Assembly (NCBI RefSeq): GCF_024609765.1
Contig: NZ_JANFDG010000035.1
Coordinates: forward strand, 1-51,624
Source: Shinella pollutisoli
GTDB lineage: Bacteria; Pseudomonadota; Alphaproteobacteria; Rhizobiales; Rhizobiaceae
Length of the DNA stretch: 51,624 nucleotides
Direction of reading: 5' to 3'
Part shown: positions 32,785 to 41,683 of the stretch, one piece after another
Position numbering within the stretch: position 1 is the stretch's first letter
Layout: the number at the start of each line of letters is the position of its first letter
Notes under the pieces: model-generated
Database searches by the model: none
What the model was told of the DNA's origin: nothing
The model's input: the letters and a program-made list of their open reading frames with translations, nothing else
Program-made: the position numbers and the translations under genes

Positions 32785-33026
32785 CCCAGGTCGATCTGAC
32801 CACTTATCACGAGGTCGGTGACATCGAGGTCGAAGCGTTGCACTCCGGTTGCCCCTTTGCCCGCCTTCTGGGTTGCCAAGTGCAGGAAGTAGGAAAACAG
32901 CCGGTTCCGTTGTCTCTCGATCTCGGTGTCCGAGATTTTCTGACCGACGTAGACCCCATCGCTGACCCTGTGCCCATCGACCACGACAGGCTGCTTCACT
33001 CTGTATTTCACGGGCCGGATAGTCAT
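32781..33026 (-). CDS. Small hypothetical protein on the opposite strand
   Basis: 81 residues: MTIRPVKYRVKQPVVVDGHR, then YVGQKISDTEIERQRNRLFS, a beta then alpha layout. GGGAGAT lies 6 bases before the ATG. It faces the metallopeptidase with a 4-base convergent overlap and diverges from the terminase genes, leaving only 34 bases for promoters. No family recognised. Confidence 0.6.
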   Translation of the reverse strand: MTIRPVKYRVKQPVVVDGHRVSDGVYVGQKISDTEIERQRNRLFSYFLHLATQKAGKGATGVQRFDLDVTDLVISGQIDLG

Positions 33027-33060
33027 CGCTTATCTCCCTTGACTGGACTTTGACACGAAG

Positions 33061-33525
33061 ATGGCAAAAGCGAAACTCTCCGATGAGGTGAAAACCTACA
33101 TCGTCCAAGCCCTGGCATGTTTCGATAGCCCGTCGATCGTTGCTGCTTCAGTCAAGAAGGAATTCGGCGTCGAAATCAGCCGGCAGCTTGTCGAGAGCCA
33201 CGACCCGAACAAGAAGGCGGCGTCGGGCCTCGCGCCCAAATGGCGTGCGCTGTTCGAGGAGACGCGCAAGACGTTTCTTGAGGATACGGCATCCATTGGT
33301 ATCAGCCACCGCGCGGTTCGCCTTCGCGCTCTGCAGCGCATGGTCGACAAGGCTGAGACGCAGGGCAACATGGTGTTGGCGTCGTCACTGCTCAAGCAGG
33401 CGGCGGAGGAAGTAGGCGGCAGTTATACGAACCGGCGCGAGCTGACAGGGAAGGATGGAAAGGATTTGCCGGTGCCCGTATCACCGGTGACGATCTTCCA
33501 GTTGCCCGATAATGGCAGGGGATGA
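33061..33525 (+). CDS. terS: Terminase small subunit (DUF2280)
   Basis: 154 residues. The DUF2280 signature is clear: KLSDEVKTYIVQALACFDSP, EFGVEISRQLVESHDPNKKA and KWRALFEETRKTFLED. These proteins take the small-subunit position, recognising the packaging site; the first 60 residues form a helix-turn-helix. Overlaps the large terminase start by 14 bases. Confidence 0.82.
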   Translation: MAKAKLSDEVKTYIVQALACFDSPSIVAASVKKEFGVEISRQLVESHDPNKKAASGLAPKWRALFEETRKTFLEDTASIGISHRAVRLRALQRMVDKAETQGNMVLASSLLKQAAEEVGGSYTNRRELTGKDGKDLPVPVSPVTIFQLPDNGRG

Positions 33526-34939
33526 GAAGGGCGCGGCAGCAGCCCAGACGGTAATCAGGCCGCAGGAAGGGCCGCAGACGCAGTTCCTCGGGTCTTCGGC
33601 CGATATCGCGATCTACGGCGGCTCGGCAGGTGGCGGCAAGACGTGGGCACTCCTGATGGAGCCGCTGCGCCATATTGCCAACCCGCAGTTCGGCGCAGTG
33701 TTCTTCCGCCGCACGCTGGTGCAGGTCAGAAATGAGGGCGGCCTTTGGGACGAGAGCGAAAAGCTCTACCCCTGCCTCAACGCCAAGCCGCGGGTGGCGC
33801 CAGATCTGTCGTGGACATTTCCGTCCGGCTCGTCGGTCAGCTTTGCGCACCTCGAGCACGACAAGACGGTATCAAACTGGCAGGGCTCGCAAATCCCGCT
33901 CATCTGCTTCGATGAGTTGACGCACTTCACCCAGAAGCAATTCTGGTATCTGTTGTCGCGCAACCGCTCTATGTGCGGTGTTCGGCCCTACGTCAGGGCA
34001 ACGTGCAACCCCGATGCGGATAGCTGGGTGGCGGAGTTCATATCCTGGTGGATCAATCAGGAAACGGGGCTTCCTATCCCGGAGCGTGCCGGCAAACTCC
34101 GCTGGTTCGTGCGGATCGGCGACAAGATCATCTGGGGCGATACGCCGGCGGACCTCGCCGACTACACCGCGCCAGACGAAAACGGCGAGCAAAAGCCGAT
34201 CGAGCCGAAGTCGGTGACATTCGTCCCGGCCAAGCTGACCGACAACAAGGCGCTGATGGCGGCCGATCCCGGCTACCTAGCGAACCTCATGGCGCTGCCT
34301 ACGGTCGAGCGGGAACGTCTTCTCGGCGGCAACTGGAAAATCCGGCCCGCCGCGGGGCTCCTGTTCCGGCGTGGTTGGTGCCAGGTTGTGGACGCCGTTC
34401 CCGCAAACGTCGTTCGCTGGATGCGGGGCTGGGACTTGGCGTCGACGCCGAAGGTTGAGGGAACGGACCCTGATGCGACGTCCGGGACAAAGATCGGGAA
34501 GCTTGCCGATGGCAGGTACATCGTAGCGCACAGCACAAGCGATTGGCTTTCCCCGAATGGCGTGGAAACGCTGATCAAGAATACGGCTGCTGCAGACGGC
34601 AAGGAAGTCCACATCTCGCTCCCGCAGGATCCGGGGCAGGCCGGCAAGTCGCAGGTGGCGAGCCTCGTCAAGATGCTCTCGGGCTACACAGCGCGGGCGA
34701 CGCCTGAATCCGGGGATAAGGTCACGCGGTTCTCCCCGTTTTCCGCGCAGGCTGAGGCCGGAAACGTGCTCGTTCTGCGAGGACCATGGAATGAATCTTG
34801 GTTCACGAGCCTGGAAGGGTTTCCGGAAGCCAAGCACGATGATGATGCTGACAGCACGAGCCGCGCATTCAACGCTCTCATCACGAGCTTTGAGCCAGCC
34901 GCTCCCCTTTTCGGCACATACGGAAGGCAATCACGCTGA
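33512..34939 (+). CDS. terL: Terminase large subunit
   Basis: 475-residue DNA packaging motor. Walker A is GGSAGGGKT (36-44), Walker B ICFDE (131-135) in the ATPase half. The C-terminal RNase H-like nuclease shows RGWDLAS, LPQDPGQAGK and AKHDDDADS, which supply the metal-binding aspartates. All motor and nuclease motifs are intact. The stop overlaps the portal start as TGATG. Confidence 0.95.
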   Translation: MAGDEKGAAAAQTVIRPQEGPQTQFLGSSADIAIYGGSAGGGKTWALLMEPLRHIANPQFGAVFFRRTLVQVRNEGGLWDESEKLYPCLNAKPRVAPDLSWTFPSGSSVSFAHLEHDKTVSNWQGSQIPLICFDELTHFTQKQFWYLLSRNRSMCGVRPYVRATCNPDADSWVAEFISWWINQETGLPIPERAGKLRWFVRIGDKIIWGDTPADLADYTAPDENGEQKPIEPKSVTFVPAKLTDNKALMAADPGYLANLMALPTVERERLLGGNWKIRPAAGLLFRRGWCQVVDAVPANVVRWMRGWDLASTPKVEGTDPDATSGTKIGKLADGRYIVAHSTSDWLSPNGVETLIKNTAAADGKEVHISLPQDPGQAGKSQVASLVKMLSGYTARATPESGDKVTRFSPFSAQAEAGNVLVLRGPWNESWFTSLEGFPEAKHDDDADSTSRAFNALITSFEPAAPLFGTYGRQSR

Positions 34940-36471
34940 TGGCTGACAATACCGATCTGCTGTCCACCAGCGGAGACTATCAAGCAATGGTGCCGTACTG
35001 GACGATGGTAGGCACCATCATGCATGGCGCTGCTGCGATGCGGAAGGTTCCGAAGTTCCTGCCGCAGTTCCCGAACGAGAGCAACGCGAACTACAAGTAC
35101 CGTCGAGAGAACGCGAAGTTCACGAACATCTATCGCGACATCGTGGAGAACCTGGCGTCGAAGCCGTTCACGAAAGAGGTGCGGCTGGTCAATGAGAGCG
35201 TGCCTGAGCCGATCAAGGCCGTTGTCGAGGACGTGGACGGGCAAGGCAATCATCTTCACGCCTTTGCGACGCAATATTTCTTCAACGGCGTGAACAGCGC
35301 GATTGATTGGCTGCTGGTCGATCATACGCGGTTGCCAGAGGGCGCTACGCTGGCCGATGAGCGCAAGATGGGTGCGCGTCCGTTCTGGGTCAGGATCGCC
35401 GCCACGGATATGCTGGCGGTCTATTCCGCTGTGGTCGCGGGCAAGGAGCAGTTCGTCTACGCCCGAATGAACGAGACCTATGTGCGCCGGGCCGAAAACG
35501 GCATTGACGAGGAGACCGTCAGCCGCGTTCGCGTTCTCGTTCGTGATCCCATTGCCGATGAGGCGGGCCACGTTACCGACTACGCCCCAGCCCGCTACGA
35601 GGTGTGGGAGAAGGGCAGCGATGCTGGCGATGCATGGCAATTGATTGAGGAAGGGCCGATCACCATCGGCGTCATTGCCCTCGTTCCGTTCATCACCGGC
35701 CGGCGCGATGGTTCGTCGTGGCGTGTCTTGCCGCCGCTCAACGATGTGGCGGAACTCCAGATCGAGCACTATCAGGCGGAAACGAACCTGAAGATGGCGA
35801 AGGAGCAGACGGCGTTCCCGATGCTCGCCGGCAACGGCATCACGCCTCCCATGGAGGTCTACGAGAAGGACGATGGGACACGAGGCCAGCGGCCTGTTAC
35901 CGTTCCGATCGGGCCAGCGTCGGTCCTCTACGCCCCGATGAACGACCAGGGGCAGCACGGCCAATGGCAGTACATCGAGCCGACCGCGGCGTCCCTCAAG
36001 TTCCTCTCCGATGAGGTGGATAAGCTGGAGCGCCAGATGCGCGAGATAGGCCGCATACCGCTCACCGCTGGCACGGCCGGCATGACGCAGATCACGGCCA
36101 TGCTTCAGTCGCAGAAGGTTTCCAGCGCTGTGCAGGCATGGGCTTGGCTGCTTAAGGACGCTCTGGAAAAGGCGTTCAAATTCACGGCGATGTGGTTGAA
36201 TATCAACGTGGAGCCCACCGTCTTCGTTAATACGAACATCGCCATCGACATCGGGACCGACAAGGCACCTGAGATCCTGCGCGGGATGCGACAGGATGGC
36301 GACCTCAGCCAGCAGACTTACTGGGAGGAGATGCGGGAACGCGGCGTTCTCAGCCAGGAGTTTGAAGCCGACAGAGAGATCAAGCGCCTCGAAGAGGAGT
36401 TGCCCGGTGACCCCGGCGACGACGAGCTCGCCGCGGCGATGACACCCCCGGCCCGGATTGCGGCGGAATGA
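34939..36471 (+). CDS. Portal protein (DUF4055)
   Basis: 510 residues. DUF4055 blocks include NIYRDIVENLASKPFTKEV, PFWVRIAATDMLAVYS, and LKFLSDEVDKLERQMREIGR in the long C-terminal helix. Position directly after the large terminase and the length fit a portal, the dodecameric ring at the head vertex through which DNA enters. The end overlaps the glycosyltransferase start by 4 bases. Confidence 0.88.
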   Translation: MADNTDLLSTSGDYQAMVPYWTMVGTIMHGAAAMRKVPKFLPQFPNESNANYKYRRENAKFTNIYRDIVENLASKPFTKEVRLVNESVPEPIKAVVEDVDGQGNHLHAFATQYFFNGVNSAIDWLLVDHTRLPEGATLADERKMGARPFWVRIAATDMLAVYSAVVAGKEQFVYARMNETYVRRAENGIDEETVSRVRVLVRDPIADEAGHVTDYAPARYEVWEKGSDAGDAWQLIEEGPITIGVIALVPFITGRRDGSSWRVLPPLNDVAELQIEHYQAETNLKMAKEQTAFPMLAGNGITPPMEVYEKDDGTRGQRPVTVPIGPASVLYAPMNDQGQHGQWQYIEPTAASLKFLSDEVDKLERQMREIGRIPLTAGTAGMTQITAMLQSQKVSSAVQAWAWLLKDALEKAFKFTAMWLNINVEPTVFVNTNIAIDIGTDKAPEILRGMRQDGDLSQQTYWEEMRERGVLSQEFEADREIKRLEEELPGDPGDDELAAAMTPPARIAAE

Positions 36472-37136
36472 TCACTGTTGCTTGCGTCTTGAAGTCCGGC
36501 GGGGTCTACACTGCGGACTGGGTGCGGAAGCTGCGCGCCGGCGTGGCGCGACATCTTAGCACCGCTCATCGTTTCGCCTGCCTGACAGACATGGAGCAAG
36601 AAGTCGATGCGGCCGGAGTTGAGGCAATTTCCCTGCCAGAGTTGTGGCCGGGGTGGTGGTCCAAAATTTGCCTGTGGCATCCGTCTGTCGGGCTAACCGG
36701 CCGGGTCCTTTATTTCGACCTGGACAGCATTGTCGTTGGGTCGCTCGACCGGATCGCATCATTTCCACATCGGTTTACGATGGCGCACGATTTCAGCGTC
36801 GGGCATGCGTGCTCGACTGCCATGGCATGGAACGGGGATTTCTCCTTCATCACCGAGGCATTCAGGGCAGACCCGAAAGGGATTGCTCGCCGATACGACC
36901 GCATGCTGGCGAGCGAAAAGCGGATCGGTGACCAGGCCTTTATCGAGGACCAGCTCCTCTCCCATGGGGAGGAGATCTTGCTTTTCGACCAGGTCGCTGG
37001 CGAGCGTTCGATCGCCTCCTACAAGGTTGACCGGTGCCAGGGGGCACCGTGCATCGGCGCGGCCGTTGTGGCCTTCCACGGCAAGCCGAAGCCGCACGAG
37101 ATCAAAACAGGATGGGTGCCCGAAATATGGCGGTAA
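36468..37136 (+). CDS. Glycosyltransferase (GT-A fold, DxD) in the head operon
   Basis: 222 residues. The nucleotide-sugar motif DLD is in RVLYFDLDSIVVGSLDRI (Asp84, Asp86), preceded by WWSKICLWHPSVGLTGR as in GT8-like and related enzymes, and a late histidine motif AAVVAFHGKPKPHEI. It probably transfers a sugar to a virion protein or cell-surface glycan. Coupled to the portal gene by a 4-base overlap, so it is expressed with the late structural genes rather than from its own promoter. Confidence 0.82.
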   Translation: MITVACVLKSGGVYTADWVRKLRAGVARHLSTAHRFACLTDMEQEVDAAGVEAISLPELWPGWWSKICLWHPSVGLTGRVLYFDLDSIVVGSLDRIASFPHRFTMAHDFSVGHACSTAMAWNGDFSFITEAFRADPKGIARRYDRMLASEKRIGDQAFIEDQLLSHGEEILLFDQVAGERSIASYKVDRCQGAPCIGAAVVAFHGKPKPHEIKTGWVPEIWR

Positions 37137-37699
37137 AACACGGCGCCGTGCATCAACGCGGCATGGCAATCCTTTCCCGCCTTCCGACTGGCAACGTCAT
37201 CGGCGTTGAAGTCGGGGTTTATCAGGGGCAGTTATCCGCGTTCCTTCTGCGAAACCGGAATGATCTCCAACTGATCATGGTGGATAGCTGGCTGCCAGAG
37301 CACGAGCAGCCGGACCATTACCGCGAGACGCGCGACTTCCTCGCCATGCAGGACGCGGAGACATGTTCGGCCAATAAGGCTGCAGCCATCATGGCGGTAT
37401 CCTCGTTCGGAAGGCGTGGAACTGTCATCCATATGCCGTCTGTGGACGCGGCGGCACAATTCGACGACGGGTCGCTGGATTTCGTCTTCATCGACGCTGA
37501 CCACAGCTATGAGGGCTGCAAGGCCGACATTCATGCGTGGGAGAGCAAGGTCCGAAAGGGCGGTTGGCTGTGCGGGCACGATTACCGCAACCCGCTGCAG
37601 ACGGCTGATATGTCTGGAGTTGACCGAGCCGTGGGTGAATGGGCCGGCGGTAGGGCTGTCGAGACAGGCGAGAATTTCACATGGTTCGTCCAGCTTTAA
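37127..37699 (+). CDS. Class I SAM-dependent methyltransferase
   Basis: 190 residues. AdoMet motif I is GNVIGVEVGVYQGQLS (about 22-37), the acidic loop VDSWLPEHEQ follows, then LDFVFIDADHSYEGCKADIH and KGGWLCGHDY. This is the Methyltransf_24-type fold often found in glycan and peptide-modification clusters, not a DNA methylase. The start MAVKHGAVHQ overlaps the glycosyltransferase end by 10 bases; the longer frame upstream is not used. Confidence 0.82.
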   Translation: MAVKHGAVHQRGMAILSRLPTGNVIGVEVGVYQGQLSAFLLRNRNDLQLIMVDSWLPEHEQPDHYRETRDFLAMQDAETCSANKAAAIMAVSSFGRRGTVIHMPSVDAAAQFDDGSLDFVFIDADHSYEGCKADIHAWESKVRKGGWLCGHDYRNPLQTADMSGVDRAVGEWAGGRAVETGENFTWFVQL

Positions 37700-38253
37700 T
37701 CGTCGGGAGCGCGCTCAGCGTCTGGAAGGACGTCGAGGACGCGCTTGCTATGGGAGAGTTCGCAGAGGTCGTAACGTGCAACGACACGATCCCGAACTGG
37801 CCCGGCGAGTGCGTCGTCGTCACATTCCACCCGGAGAAGCTCATAGCGTGGCTGGAGGCAAGAGACCGGCGGGGCTTCCCCAAGCCGGCTGCGCTCTACG
37901 TCAAATCGGAGTGGCGGGAGAAGCAACCGCCGAACGTTGTTCGCGAAATTGAGGCGCTCGACATCATCGAAACCGATTATCGGTTTCCGGGGCAAACACA
38001 CAGCGGCTCTTCTGGGCTCTTCTGCACCAAGGTAGCGCTTGTCAACCGAGGCCACGAAAGAGCCCTGTGTTGCGGAGTGCCTATGTCACCAGATGCCATG
38101 CATATCGTGCGGCAACGACGCTGGGGCGGCGCCGCGACGATGCAAGCCGGATGGCAGGAAGCCTATCCGGTGATCAAAGACAGCGTCCGGTCGATGTCTG
38201 GGTGGACGCGTGAACTTCTCGGCAAGCCGACGCCGGACTGGCTGCTAGGATAG
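37681..38253 (+). CDS. MptE-like / GT29-like sugar or nucleotide enzyme
   Basis: 190 residues. Opens with a Rossmann-type strand-loop (ALIVGSALSVWKDVEDALAM), then CNDTIPNWPGECVVVTFHPE and TDYRFPGQTHSGSSGLFCTK with ALCCGVPMSP. This resembles DUF115/MptE-like and sialyltransferase-like (GT29) proteins that act with glycosyltransferases on flagellins or surface glycans. The specific reaction cannot be read. Overlaps the methyltransferase by 19 bases and closes the three-gene cassette. Confidence 0.68.
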   Translation: MVRPALIVGSALSVWKDVEDALAMGEFAEVVTCNDTIPNWPGECVVVTFHPEKLIAWLEARDRRGFPKPAALYVKSEWREKQPPNVVREIEALDIIETDYRFPGQTHSGSSGLFCTKVALVNRGHERALCCGVPMSPDAMHIVRQRRWGGAATMQAGWQEAYPVIKDSVRSMSGWTRELLGKPTPDWLLG

Positions 38254-38337
38254 CAGCGGTCGAAGCCGGCACTCACTGGCCCATACGGGCCGAACCCCGC
38301 GCGGGACGCGCAATCATCAATCCGGGATGGATTAGAA

Positions 38338-39123
38338 ATGGCACTGAAAGCGATCGTTGATGCGGTCGACTCCCTGCCGGAGTCGGCGCGTGAATTCTAT
38401 GTGAAGGACGAAACGTCGGGAAAATTTCGCCTCGATGTGGAAAGCGTCGACGGGTTCGCCCTTGAGGACGTGTCGGGCCTCAAGACAGCGCTCGGTAAGG
38501 AGCGTACGACGCGCGAGGGGCTGGAGCGCCAAGTGGTGAGGTTCAAAGACCTCGATCCCGACAAGGCCCGCGAAGCGCTGGCGAAGCTGGAGGAGCTGAC
38601 CGCAATAGATCCGGCCAAGGAAGCCGACAAGATCGCCAACACGAAATTCGAGGCCGCCAAGTCGCAGCTTCTGGAGAAGCATAGCGGCGAACTGTCGAGC
38701 CGAGACGAGCGGATCAAGGGCCTGACCGGCACCATCGACGGCCTGCTGCGCGAACAGCGCGCTACCACGGCAATTGCCGAGGCCAAGGGCTCGGTTGATC
38801 TGCTGCTGCCGCACGTCCTCAATGCCACCCGCACCGTCGAAAAGGACGGCAAGTTTGAGGTCGAGGTCGTCGACAGGAACGGCAACGTCCGGATCGACGG
38901 CAAGGGCAACAACATGGATATCAAAGGCCTCATCGCCGAGATGAAGGCCTCTGAAGTTTTCGGCCGAGCCTTCGAGGCTTCCGGCCAGAGTGGAAGCGGG
39001 AAGCTTCCGGGCAATGGCGGCGGGGATCGCGGCCAGTTGAAGCGCAGCCAAATGACCAATGCCGACAAGGCGAATTACATCGCCGAGCACGGTCAGGAGG
39101 CATTCCTGAAACTGCCGAAGTAG
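38338..39123 (+). CDS. Scaffold-like head assembly protein
   Basis: 261 residues, highly charged, with a long coiled coil (ALGKERTTREGLERQVVRFK, DKAREALAKLEELTAIDPAK) and a later ordered region (LLPHVLNATRTVEKDGKFEV). This is the usual organisation of siphovirus scaffolds, placed immediately before the capsid gene. No protease domain is present. The 84-base gap before it holds a short hairpin (GGCCC/GGGCC). Confidence 0.78.
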   Translation: MALKAIVDAVDSLPESAREFYVKDETSGKFRLDVESVDGFALEDVSGLKTALGKERTTREGLERQVVRFKDLDPDKAREALAKLEELTAIDPAKEADKIANTKFEAAKSQLLEKHSGELSSRDERIKGLTGTIDGLLREQRATTAIAEAKGSVDLLLPHVLNATRTVEKDGKFEVEVVDRNGNVRIDGKGNNMDIKGLIAEMKASEVFGRAFEASGQSGSGKLPGNGGGDRGQLKRSQMTNADKANYIAEHGQEAFLKLPK

Positions 39124-39133
39124 GAGAACCCCC

Positions 39134-40102
39134 ATGGCAGACGAAACCACCCTCAACTCGGACATGGTGATCTATAATCGCCAGGCACAGACCGCTTACC
39201 TGGAGCGCATCCAGGACGTGCTCGCCGTCTTCAATCAGAACTCTCAGGGCGCGGTTGTCATGCGCTCCGAGGCGATCGAAGGCGATCTCGACAAGCAGGC
39301 CTTCTACAAGATCGGCGGCGAAGTCGAGCACCGCAATGTGAACTCCTCTGCCTCCGTCGAAGGCAAAGCCATTGGCTCCGATGAGATCGTCGGCGTCAAG
39401 GCCCCGTGGAAGTACGGTCCGTACAAGACCACGGAAGAAGCCTTCAAGCGCCGCGCACGTTCCGTGTCGGAATTCGCCATGCTGGTCGGGCAGGACGCCG
39501 CTGATGCGACGATGGCCTACATGGTCCAGGCGGCGTTTGCCTCGCTCGAAGCCGCTATCGGCGGCAACACCGACATGGTGGCGACTGGCAGCTTCGCCAC
39601 GGATCACAAGAAGGTGCTGACCAAGGGCATGCGGAAGTTCGGCGACCGGTTCAACCGTATCGCGATCTTCGGCATGGACTCTTCGGTCTACTTCGACCTC
39701 GTGGACGACGCGATCGATCAGAAGATCTACGAGGAAGCCGGCCTTGTGATCTACGGTGGAACGCCCGGCACCATGGGCAAGCCGGTCCTCGTCTCCGACC
39801 GCATCCCGGCCGATACGATCTTCGGTCTCCAGTCCGGCGCCGTCGAAATCGTGGAGAGCCAGCCGCCCGGCTTCCGCCTCTACAACATCGATGACCAGGA
39901 GAACCTCGCGATCGGCTACCGCTCGGAAGGTACGTTCAACGTCAATCTTCTGGGCTACTCGTGGGCCTACGATGCCTCCCCGCCGGCGCCGTCGAACCCG
40001 AACCTGACGCAGCTTGGCACCGCCGCGAACTGGCGCAAGTACGCAGACAGCGACAAGGCCACGGCAGGTGTGTTGATCGACGTCACCCCGGCGTCGACCT
40101 GA
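39134..40102 (+). CDS. Major capsid protein
   Basis: 322 residues, lacking Cys, following the scaffold with a strong AGGAG leader. Recognisable capsid segments: TAYLERIQDVLAVFNQNSQG, then MRKFGDRFNRIAIFGMDSSV and FGLQSGAVEIVESQPPGF. The high use of optimal GC-ending codons fits a heavily translated gene. It belongs to the family with HK97-like fold found in rhizobial siphoviruses; fold is inferred. Confidence 0.85.
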   Translation: MADETTLNSDMVIYNRQAQTAYLERIQDVLAVFNQNSQGAVVMRSEAIEGDLDKQAFYKIGGEVEHRNVNSSASVEGKAIGSDEIVGVKAPWKYGPYKTTEEAFKRRARSVSEFAMLVGQDAADATMAYMVQAAFASLEAAIGGNTDMVATGSFATDHKKVLTKGMRKFGDRFNRIAIFGMDSSVYFDLVDDAIDQKIYEEAGLVIYGGTPGTMGKPVLVSDRIPADTIFGLQSGAVEIVESQPPGFRLYNIDDQENLAIGYRSEGTFNVNLLGYSWAYDASPPAPSNPNLTQLGTAANWRKYADSDKATAGVLIDVTPAST

Positions 40103-40109
40103 TGACGTC

Positions 40110-40134
40110 GCGGGGCGGCCCAAGGTCGCCCCGC
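40110..40134 (+). terminator. Hairpin after the capsid gene
   Basis: GCGGGGCG/CGCCCCGC, an 8-bp perfect stem with 9-base loop, no T-run. Likely a transcript-stabilising or attenuating structure that sets the level of downstream genes relative to capsid. Confidence 0.5.
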
Positions 40135-40172
40135 CCATCGACCACTACCGCACTCCCGACAAGGAGAATTTC

Positions 40173-40832
40173 ATGTCCGGAACCGTGATCTATTCCACCC
40201 AGCGCTCGGGGTTCGAGCCCGGCATGACCTATCGCAATCCTCGCTTCTTTCAGAAGGCGCTTGCCTCCGGTGTGTCGAAGGTGATCGTGGTGGGGGACTG
40301 GCCGAAAGTGGTCAAGGCATATGAGGCGATCGGGATTGCCGTCGAAAGATATGGCCAAGGTCCGACTTCGCCTCACGGCGCACAGGATGCAGATACCGCC
40401 ATCCCCGACGGTTGGCGCGATCTGCCGTGGCCCGAAAAGCGGCTTCTCGCGTTAGCCTTCTCTTCTGCGCCCGTCATCAACAGTTTGCAGGCGCATGAGG
40501 TGATTGAGGGCGAGATCGTGAAACGCGGCGGCGCCCTGAAGGCCGAAATCGGCACGGACAGCGGCGACCAGCTTTCCGACGATCAACTCCGCGTCGCGAT
40601 CAAGGAAGCCACCGGCAAAGCTCCGCATCACAAGCTCGGGCGCGAGAAGCTGATTGAGGCATTCAACGTGCTCAACAAGCCGGCCGATCAGGACGAAGAG
40701 GCATCGAATGGCCTCACCCGTCGCGAGATCGAGGCCGACCTGACGGCCATGCATGTAGATTTCGACCCGCGCGACCCGCTGGAAGACCTCGCGGCTCTCC
40801 GCGATCTGGCTCGTGAAGAGCGCGGCGCATGA
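40173..40832 (+). CDS. Hypothetical head-region protein with LEM/HeH-like helices
   Basis: 219 residues. The N-terminal part (FQKALASGVSKVIVVGDWPK) is alpha/beta and the C-terminus has two helix-extended-helix-like motifs: SDDQLRVAIKEATGKAP with LGREKLIEAF, and TRREIEADLTAMHVDFDPRD. HeH/LEM modules bind DNA or proteins in phage. It sits where head-tail joining or decoration proteins lie. Function inferred from position. Confidence 0.65.
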   Translation: MSGTVIYSTQRSGFEPGMTYRNPRFFQKALASGVSKVIVVGDWPKVVKAYEAIGIAVERYGQGPTSPHGAQDADTAIPDGWRDLPWPEKRLLALAFSSAPVINSLQAHEVIEGEIVKRGGALKAEIGTDSGDQLSDDQLRVAIKEATGKAPHHKLGREKLIEAFNVLNKPADQDEEASNGLTRREIEADLTAMHVDFDPRDPLEDLAALRDLAREERGA

Positions 40833-41257
40833 CGACCGTTGCGTATCGCGACGGCGTGCTCGCCGCTGACAGTCGCTTCATGGTCAATGGCTGGAAACAG
40901 CCGCACCCGGCGAAGAAGCTATTCAGAATGAAGGACGGTGCGGTCTGCGCTGTCACAGGAGATTACGCAATTTCTGTCGAGTTCGTCCGTTGGCTTGATG
41001 GGGATCGCGCTCAACCTGCTCCGCAACTCGGCGATATGGGCAGGGTCATCCACATGGCCAAAGACGGTACTCTGACCATCTACGAGATGTCCGGCTCATT
41101 TGAGGTGAGCTGCGAGTTCACCGCGTTCGGCTCCGGCTCACCGGCGGCGCAGGCTGCCATGTACATGGGGGCGGATGCCATCAAGGCCGTGGAGATTGCC
41201 GCGCTGTTGGACGATGCGACCGGCGGGAACGTCTGCCACATGAAGTGCGAGGAATGA
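40829..41257 (+). CDS. Proteasome-like Ntn-hydrolase
   Basis: 142 residues starting MTTVAYRDGVLAADSR, the pattern of proteasome beta/HslV-type N-terminal nucleophile hydrolases; removal of the methionine would expose the catalytic threonine. Supporting motifs are AVTGDYAISVEFVRW and FGSGSPAAQAAMYMGADAIK with DDATGGNVC. Phage members of this group occur in head operons, and a virion or assembly protein is a plausible target. The catalytic lysine is not certain by eye. Confidence 0.75.
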   Translation: MTTVAYRDGVLAADSRFMVNGWKQPHPAKKLFRMKDGAVCAVTGDYAISVEFVRWLDGDRAQPAPQLGDMGRVIHMAKDGTLTIYEMSGSFEVSCEFTAFGSGSPAAQAAMYMGADAIKAVEIAALLDDATGGNVCHMKCEE

Positions 41258-41260
41258 CCG

Positions 41261-41683
41261 ATGCTTTCCTTCACGACGCTCGCGGTCACCTTGGAAGAAG
41301 CCGACGCCTACGCTACTGCGCGCGCCTGGGCGAACTGGATCGGCACGGATGACGCAAAGACTGCCGCGCTTCGTAGAGGCCAGGATTTCATTGCTTCGGC
41401 CTACAATTCCCGCTGGATTGATGAATGGGACAATGACCATGCGCCGGAGGAGGTCAAATTCAGCATCATTGAGGCGGCGCGGCGCGAATTGGTCAAGCCC
41501 GGCAGCATGTCGCCCGACCTGAAGCGGGGTGGGAAGATCAAGGCGGTTGGCGCTGGGTCGGCTCGGGTCGAGTTCGCCGATGGAGCGCCGGCCGAAACGA
41601 CATTCTCGATCATAGACGGGTTGCTGGCCGGGCTGGTGGCACCGAAGAGCGGAACGCTTGTCGGATTTGCAGCGAGGGCGTGA
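41261..41683 (+). CDS. DnaT-like head-tail connector protein
   Basis: 140 residues. AVTLEEADAYATARAWANWI with ALRRGQDFIASAYNSRWIDE resembles the putative DnaT-like domain family, which in phages occupies the head-completion position. C-terminus is basic and beta-rich. Its end overlaps the next gene by 4 bases. Confidence 0.72.
   Translation: MLSFTTLAVTLEEADAYATARAWANWIGTDDAKTAALRRGQDFIASAYNSRWIDEWDNDHAPEEVKFSIIEAARRELVKPGSMSPDLKRGGKIKAVGAGSARVEFADGAPAETTFSIIDGLLAGLVAPKSGTLVGFAARA

Noticed and set aside
34684-35964. Minus-strand frame opposite portal and terminase
   Set aside because: Shadow of strongly coding plus-strand genes with intact motifs.
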